Below, piece by piece: positions 58,884 through 64,000 of a DNA stretch of 64,000 nt. Position numbers and translations under genes: made by a program. Below the pieces are notes generated by a model. That model searched no databases. It had not been told where the DNA came from and saw only the letters and a list, made by a program, of their open reading frames with translations. Source of the DNA: Balanoglossus misakiensis (taxonomy: Eukaryota > Hemichordata); assembly GCA_040954595.2 (NCBI GenBank), contig CM082577.2, positions 9,548,001 through 9,612,000 of the forward strand, in the 5' to 3' direction. How positions within the stretch are numbered: the first letter of the stretch is position 1; the number at the start of each line of letters is the position of its first letter.

Positions 58884-60185
58884 ACATTGCACGTATCTTG
58901 AAATCTGTACATATAATAACCACCTTTTGACCTTAATTGGAGCTTCAAAATATCAAGGCAAATAAAAAAAATATTTTATTACATGATAACTAAAATGTCT
59001 GCATGTTTGTCAAAATTCAGTTCATACAAATGAGAGTGGCCATTGCTTTTATAAAAAGTAAGGTAATTCCTAACAAAAAAGATCTAACTTCCTTGTGTGT
59101 TAGGTTGCTACCTCATCACTTGTGAATAAATGACCAAGCAAGGGTGATAGTCTGCTTGTACCATGTGGGGGCAGGGTTCGCTCACTATTTTCGAATCACA
59201 TCATGACATCACTGCTCTGGTTTTTTTCATGGTCCGCATATAATTTGGCTCTATGCACTTTGTTGGTTATCTGTACTATGTTGTACTCTTTTGTGTTTGT
59301 CTTTACAACAGCTCATGTAATTTAATATTTGACCTGGGATTTTTTCAGAATAAGGATGGGTATGATAAAAATAATTTTTGTTGAAAGATTGAGTCTCAGA
59401 TGAAAAAAAGTTGTGATATACAAAGTATTTTTTAAAGCTTTTTTTAATTCACAAATCCTGTCTGGGCCGAGGTTCAATGATTTCCAGTGAATTTAAGATT
59501 CGTGTACAAACACAGTAGTATGTTGATTAATCAGCGATTTTATGCTCGATCCCGCAGCTGAAATCTCGAACAATTTTCTGCTCCATCAAACAGCTGACTT
59601 ATTTCAGACTAATACAATTTAAATACTTGATTAAAATTTAAGTGGAACGCAAATGGTTGACTCTGGGATAAATACCTCTAGTGAAGCAAGTCTCAGGGTT
59701 ACTATAGGCTAAGAGCTAAGGAGGAAAAAACTGAAACATGGCGAGGTACTGTCGCCATGGATACACATAAATCAGGTAATTGCTACCAATCAAAGGAAAT
59801 GGTTATGTGATTTCCGGGCTTTTCACACCTTCCTTAATGGTGTGTGTAACGGATAAATCGTAACAACTTGACACAAAAGTAAGCGTGAACGAAGTTTGTT
59901 AGACTACAATACACCAGAATAACAAAATAACAGAAATCTTGTCAATAGGTATTCGCGCAGGTCCTAATTATAGCACATCCGATTGTGAACAACTACCGCG
60001 AAAGGTGTCGCGTATTCCAGTTGTCTAGAGGAATCGTTATTCAATCCATCGAAAGAAAAACGGTCCAATCTCATCATTTGTCGGTGGAAATCAAAGGAAA
60101 AACCGGCCGTGTGCCAGTCAATTCGGATTTATTAACATAAAACATGCAACAGGGGCAGCGCTATTGGAAGCACGACCGACCGAGA
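58884..60185. other. NOL11 3' end and intergenic DNA
   Basis: The NOL11 poly(A) signal is probably AATAAA at 58961-58966. No other feature is recognised up to the TATA box at 60186. Confidence 0.5.
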
Positions 60186-60193
60186 TATATATA
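60186..60193 (+). promoter_or_regulatory. TATA box of the folate-receptor-like gene
   Basis: TATATATA at 60186-60193 lies about 46 bases before the ATG at 60232. With the usual 25-31 base spacing, transcription would begin near 60215-60220, leaving a 5' leader of under 20 bases. Confidence 0.6.
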
Positions 60194-60231
60194 CACGCGC
60201 CACCATCATCACCAGACGTGAGTCAGTCAAG

Positions 60232-60894
60232 ATGGCGTCGGGGAACGAGGCAAATTTAAAGTTCTCTCCGATGCTGCTGCTGCTTTTCTTCTTCGTCTCC
60301 CTGGCAACTGGCGAGGAGGCGAGCGTGCAGGTCATCATAGCGGACGAGCCGCAGCTGGAGTACTGCACGTTCTTCAACAACCGGGCTCCGACCGACCAGC
60401 CGAACCTGAAGAACTGCACTTGGTTCAGCGGGCGCTCGTGCTGTCGCCAGGCGGAGATAGCGGCAACTTTCGGGAACGTGAAACCGCTGCAAGGAGCCAC
60501 GGTGGAATGCCAGCAGATGATCAACTACTTGATGTGCTACATCTGCGCCCCGAACCAGAATGTGTTCTACAAGCGGGAGAGGCTGACGGTGTGCGAGCAG
60601 TTCTGCGAAAAGATCCTGGCGGCTTGCGCGCAGGCCCTCTTCAAAGGGGCGACGTTTCTGCAGCTGTACAACGACAATGCGACGGAATTCTGCAAGAGTC
60701 GGCGTTTCGAAGTGGTCCCCGCGGGCCGCGAGAGAGCCGATCACTGTTTCAATTTTGATCCGGAGTGGGATAGACATTTCAAAGTGTCGTCGGGGGTTGA
60801 CTTCACCGGCGGGGAAAAGTCGTGGCGTTTGCTGATCTGGTGCGCTGCCGCGATTATTTCGAATACAATATTAGAATCGTCGACGTCGGCGTGA
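60232..60894 (+). CDS. Secreted/GPI-type cysteine-rich protein, folate-receptor-like
   Basis: A single exon of 220 residues, ATG at 60232 and TGA at 60892. It has a signal peptide at about 1-27 (hydrophobic core MLLLLFFFVSLA). Twelve cysteines lie in the mature ectodomain (45, 62, 70, 71, 93, 102, 105, 121, 125, 132, 154, 172), including a CC pair, a CYIC motif and a CEQFCEKILAAC motif. This spacing resembles the folate-receptor / HHIP N-terminal cysteine-rich fold (CC, then CxxC with SPN or APN, then CxxxCxxxxxxC). Two N-glycosylation sequons (N61, N149) are present. A short C-terminal hydrophobic patch (199-214, LLIWCAAAII) followed by a polar tail could be a weak GPI signal or anchor. The tryptophan-rich folate-pocket region of true folate receptors is absent, so folate binding should not be assumed. 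High G+C and lack of introns set it apart from the other genes. Confidence 0.75.
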   Translation: MASGNEANLKFSPMLLLLFFFVSLATGEEASVQVIIADEPQLEYCTFFNNRAPTDQPNLKNCTWFSGRSCCRQAEIAATFGNVKPLQGATVECQQMINYLMCYICAPNQNVFYKRERLTVCEQFCEKILAACAQALFKGATFLQLYNDNATEFCKSRRFEVVPAGRERADHCFNFDPEWDRHFKVSSGVDFTGGEKSWRLLIWCAAAIISNTILESSTSA

Positions 60895-60897
60895 TTG

Positions 60898-63800
60898 AAA
60901 GAGATGGATGGTGCTGCGCATCTTTGATGGAGCGCACCTTTTTAGTAAATTAGTGAACTGGGAAACGTTAAGCGTGAAAGCGGTCACTTTAGGTCACGGA
61001 GAACATTTATGACCGTTTCAAGGAAGCGAAAGTTCCCTGTTTATGACATCTAAATGGAAGGGCACCTTAGTATAAGAGTGTCTGTACTGGAAAACGGAAA
61101 ACATTATATTGGTGTGTGAAACGCGAGAAGACACCGGCGCGCGGGCATGCTGTTCAGCGACACAATTTTCAAGATTGGATCAATGTATATTAATAGTGTC
61201 GCTTGTACATACCATGTGAAATTTATCTGATGAAGTTCTCAACAGCTGAGGGCATCTTTCCCAAATGAAATTGTATTCTTTAAAAAAATGTCGTGCATAT
61301 GTTTTAAATTTATGAGCGCGGTCAAGCGCAACGCGAGATCTATATATGACGCACCTCTTTACACAGCACACATAATCAGATATGCTTGATGAATTGGAGA
61401 AGCCAAGCGTCGATTCCCGAGGACAAATCAATACAGACCGATTAGTGGACGCGTGCCATTAAAAAGCGTTATAATTGAATGATTTCCATTCGAGGTGTTC
61501 ACTAGAGTTTTCCCGTCAAATGAACTGAACAAGAGATGTAATTATGAATTATAGACTGACGGTTAAATTCCATTATTTTCGTCTCACGTGACGTGATTGT
61601 TAGAAACATTTACAATTATCTCCGCTCTGTGCATAGTTTAGAAATGTGTATTTCGTCTTTGTTTTCACTCACAAAGGATATAACGATGGAATTTTATTTA
61701 TATTTCACTGTAACTCCGCTGTATATAACTACTCGTCTGTGAGATGTGATTTTTTAAAGCCTAGAGGTATAAATATATAAAAGTACTAGTATTCGATTAT
61801 TTTCTCTAATGGGTTAGCAAACACAGCCTGAATTTCAATTTGTAGCATGGCGAACATACGCCTCTGTGAGTGTACCTGACAATGATCGCGATGGTGATGA
61901 TGATGTGGACTGTGTTGAAGGGCTGGTGGATGTGACTGGCGTGGATAATCACTGCCTTCCCTGAGTCTGTACTTCGCCTCGCCGGTTTAATGACGTCACA
62001 AACGGCACGCCGAGAGAGGCTCGTCTCTGTGGGAGAATTTCATTCATTCAAACACGCAGACGAATTTTCTCCTTTTCACTGAACTAAAGAATATTACCAC
62101 AAAGGGTCATTTCTGAATCGACGGAGGAGAAAAGACGAACCTTCAGATTTCCAACTATTCTGTGATAGAATATCTAGACTAATGTATAGAGTCCTTTTCT
62201 GTAATATACCTTCTGAAATGTGATGCTTTGTTATAAAGATTTATTTCGAAATCACAGATGGAGTAGAGTCACCAAAAGGAGGAAGATAATTACAGATTCT
62301 TGCCATCATTTTTACATGTTTTATAGGAAATGTATGCTATAGGAAAATCAGTCATTTATCTGCTATATGCAGTGACAATACAGATAAATTTTGGTTGCTT
62401 TTCGCCTTTTCATTTATTGTCATTAGGAAAAGGTTGCGAGTCTACTGTAATGAACAAAAATACAATGGCAAATCACGATGTATTTTTCCTTCTATTTATT
62501 GATACATTGCTCATGAATCAATGTAGGTATTTCCCGAGTGGAGAGATATTTTAGATATAAAATCAATAAAAAGCAATACTGAAGATGTATAGATGGAAAG
62601 ATAAACCACTGAACACTCTGTCTCATCAAACACAGAAAGAGATCACTCTCTTCAAACACGGAAAGATCAGTTCCCGGGTATTTAAGGAAATAACTCTGCC
62701 CCCCCCCCCAATCACCGATGGATCAGGTAACCATGGCAACCGGATGGAGCGATGGCAGTCGCGAAGATTGACAGGGGCACTGGGAGAGGTGCCTGTTTTT
62801 TTATTTGGAATCCGACTCGACGTCTCCAGCAGCCAGCGGAGAGGGAAATGAAATCCCCCTTTCTCTCCCTCTTGTTAAGGTTTATACACTGAAAGGTGAA
62901 TTTAATTTTATCCGCTGCAGGCTACGCGGTACGTGTCCTCCAGTGCCAATTTCCCGTTCTCCTTTTCCAATGAACTGCCGCGGCTTCCTGGGTCTGTTAT
63001 TCATTCCCGCCTTTTATTTTTTCCTGTTCCCCGTGAGAGTCGCCGATTTTTTTAATTTGATAAAGGTGAAACAATTAAAAACATTTTCCCCCGGTTGATC
63101 GATCCGTCCCTTTTATAAGACGGTAATTTGAGTATGTTGATCATTTTTAACGCAAGTGACACCTTTTAGACGACTGGCATTTGAAACGGTGAGTGGCGCG
63201 CGTAAATTACGATAAGGCATATCCTGAGTGTGCATTATATAGTCAATAATCCAGTAGTCCCAAATTTCGCATAAATAAAAACGAAAGAAATAATCGCTAC
63301 CCATACATAAGAGGCACATTCATTATCAATAGCCAGGCACCTGTGATTTTTAGTTTGATATATTTTTTTCTCGGATTGTCATACATGCACCAGGCATCAG
63401 CTTGCATTAGTTACCTGTCTGCAGTTACAAATTATTACACCGCGCAAGCCTCGTTTATCTGCGACCGCGTCATCCTTCAATGACGCCATTTATAACTCGA
63501 CTGGCGTTTCCACCGATTTCTCTGCATTTTTTTCCACTTCAGTGACTGAAATTCTATTGAACATAATGACCTGTGCACCATTGTCCTTCAGAACGACTGA
63601 ATGACAGAATATCACTGATTTCAATGGATTTATGTTCCAGTTGAAATATTTACTAACCAGAGAGACAAAACATGTGGAAGACGAGGAGGAAAATAACATT
63701 TCTATCCAGAAAAATAGCATTGAGATTTTTTTACTACGGAGAATTCTACATCGCATCTGCGCAGTTTCGATTTTTTTTATCAAAATAGCAAACTTAACGG

Positions 63801-64000
63801 TCTCTCGTCTGTGACCTGAAAGGGTCGTTGGTGTTCAATAGATTTTCTCCAGCTCTGTACGTATTTCATTAAGAAAACATGCGCAGTGAATCGGCTACAG
63901 AACCGTCTTTGTCGCTGATCAATGCACCCAACTCTAGCATTGAAAAAATTTAACAATTAGAAACAGCGGCTTATTTGTAGAGCGTTTGTCACTCAATAAA
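60898..64000. other. 3' flank and intergenic DNA
   Basis: No further gene is recognised. A C-run lies at about 62700. AATAAA near 62566 and ATTAAA near 61459 are possible poly(A) signals for the upstream gene. Open frames are short and unremarkable. Confidence 0.45.

Noticed and set aside
60256-60777. 173-codon minus-strand frame
   Set aside because: Antisense shadow of the folate-receptor-like exon.
1-64000. tRNA, rRNA, snRNA, CRISPR or bacterial-type defence systems
   Set aside because: No B-box-containing cloverleaf, rRNA core, regularly spaced repeat array or compact operon was seen; the DNA is intron-rich and eukaryotic.

Overview
The window is from an animal nuclear genome. Coding sequence is broken into short exons with GT...AG introns, intergenic DNA is AT-rich and full of small inverted-repeat elements, and there is no operon-like packing. 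Protein similarity points to an invertebrate deuterostome. A hemichordate or lancelet would fit, but the species cannot be fixed from the sequence alone.

Layout, left to right: (1) a two-exon ankyrin-repeat gene (2168-4707, +). (2) NPRL3, the GATOR1 subunit, in 13 coding exons (9313-15950, +). (3) A decayed, intronless histone H3 copy (16870-17136, -). (4) A short, very lysine/alanine-rich H1-tail-like gene with CCAAT boxes, a TATA box and an intron in its 5' UTR (19932-20811, -). (5) MPG, the alkyladenine DNA glycosylase, in two exons (25824-29039, -). (6) An inactive rhomboid (iRhom, RHBDF1/2 type) in 14 coding exons (35584-48857, +). (7) NOL11, a pre-rRNA transcription/processing factor, in 13 coding exons (52002-58883, +). 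(8) A single-exon secreted cysteine-rich protein with folate-receptor-like cysteine spacing (60232-60894, +). Exon coordinates were worked out by hand from reading frame, splice sites and family similarity. Every junction listed keeps the frame open.

The main large-scale observation is that NPRL3(+) - MPG(-) - iRhom(+) is, when read from the other strand, the same order and the same relative orientations as RHBDF1 - MPG - NPRL3 beside the vertebrate alpha-globin cluster. No globin gene was seen here. The interval between NPRL3 and MPG instead holds the histone-related sequences.

Other points of interest: a clear U12-type intron in NOL11; an iRhom that lacks both the catalytic serine and the conserved TM6 histidine; an NPRL3 intron that is about 94 % one inverted-repeat element; two foldback elements that each keep a 9-bp target duplication; a ~90-bp dispersed repeat family with seven copies; and several miniature elements lying within about 20 bp of splice sites. 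I found no tRNA, rRNA, CRISPR or multi-gene cassette. The genes are unrelated housekeeping and signalling genes and do not form one pathway.
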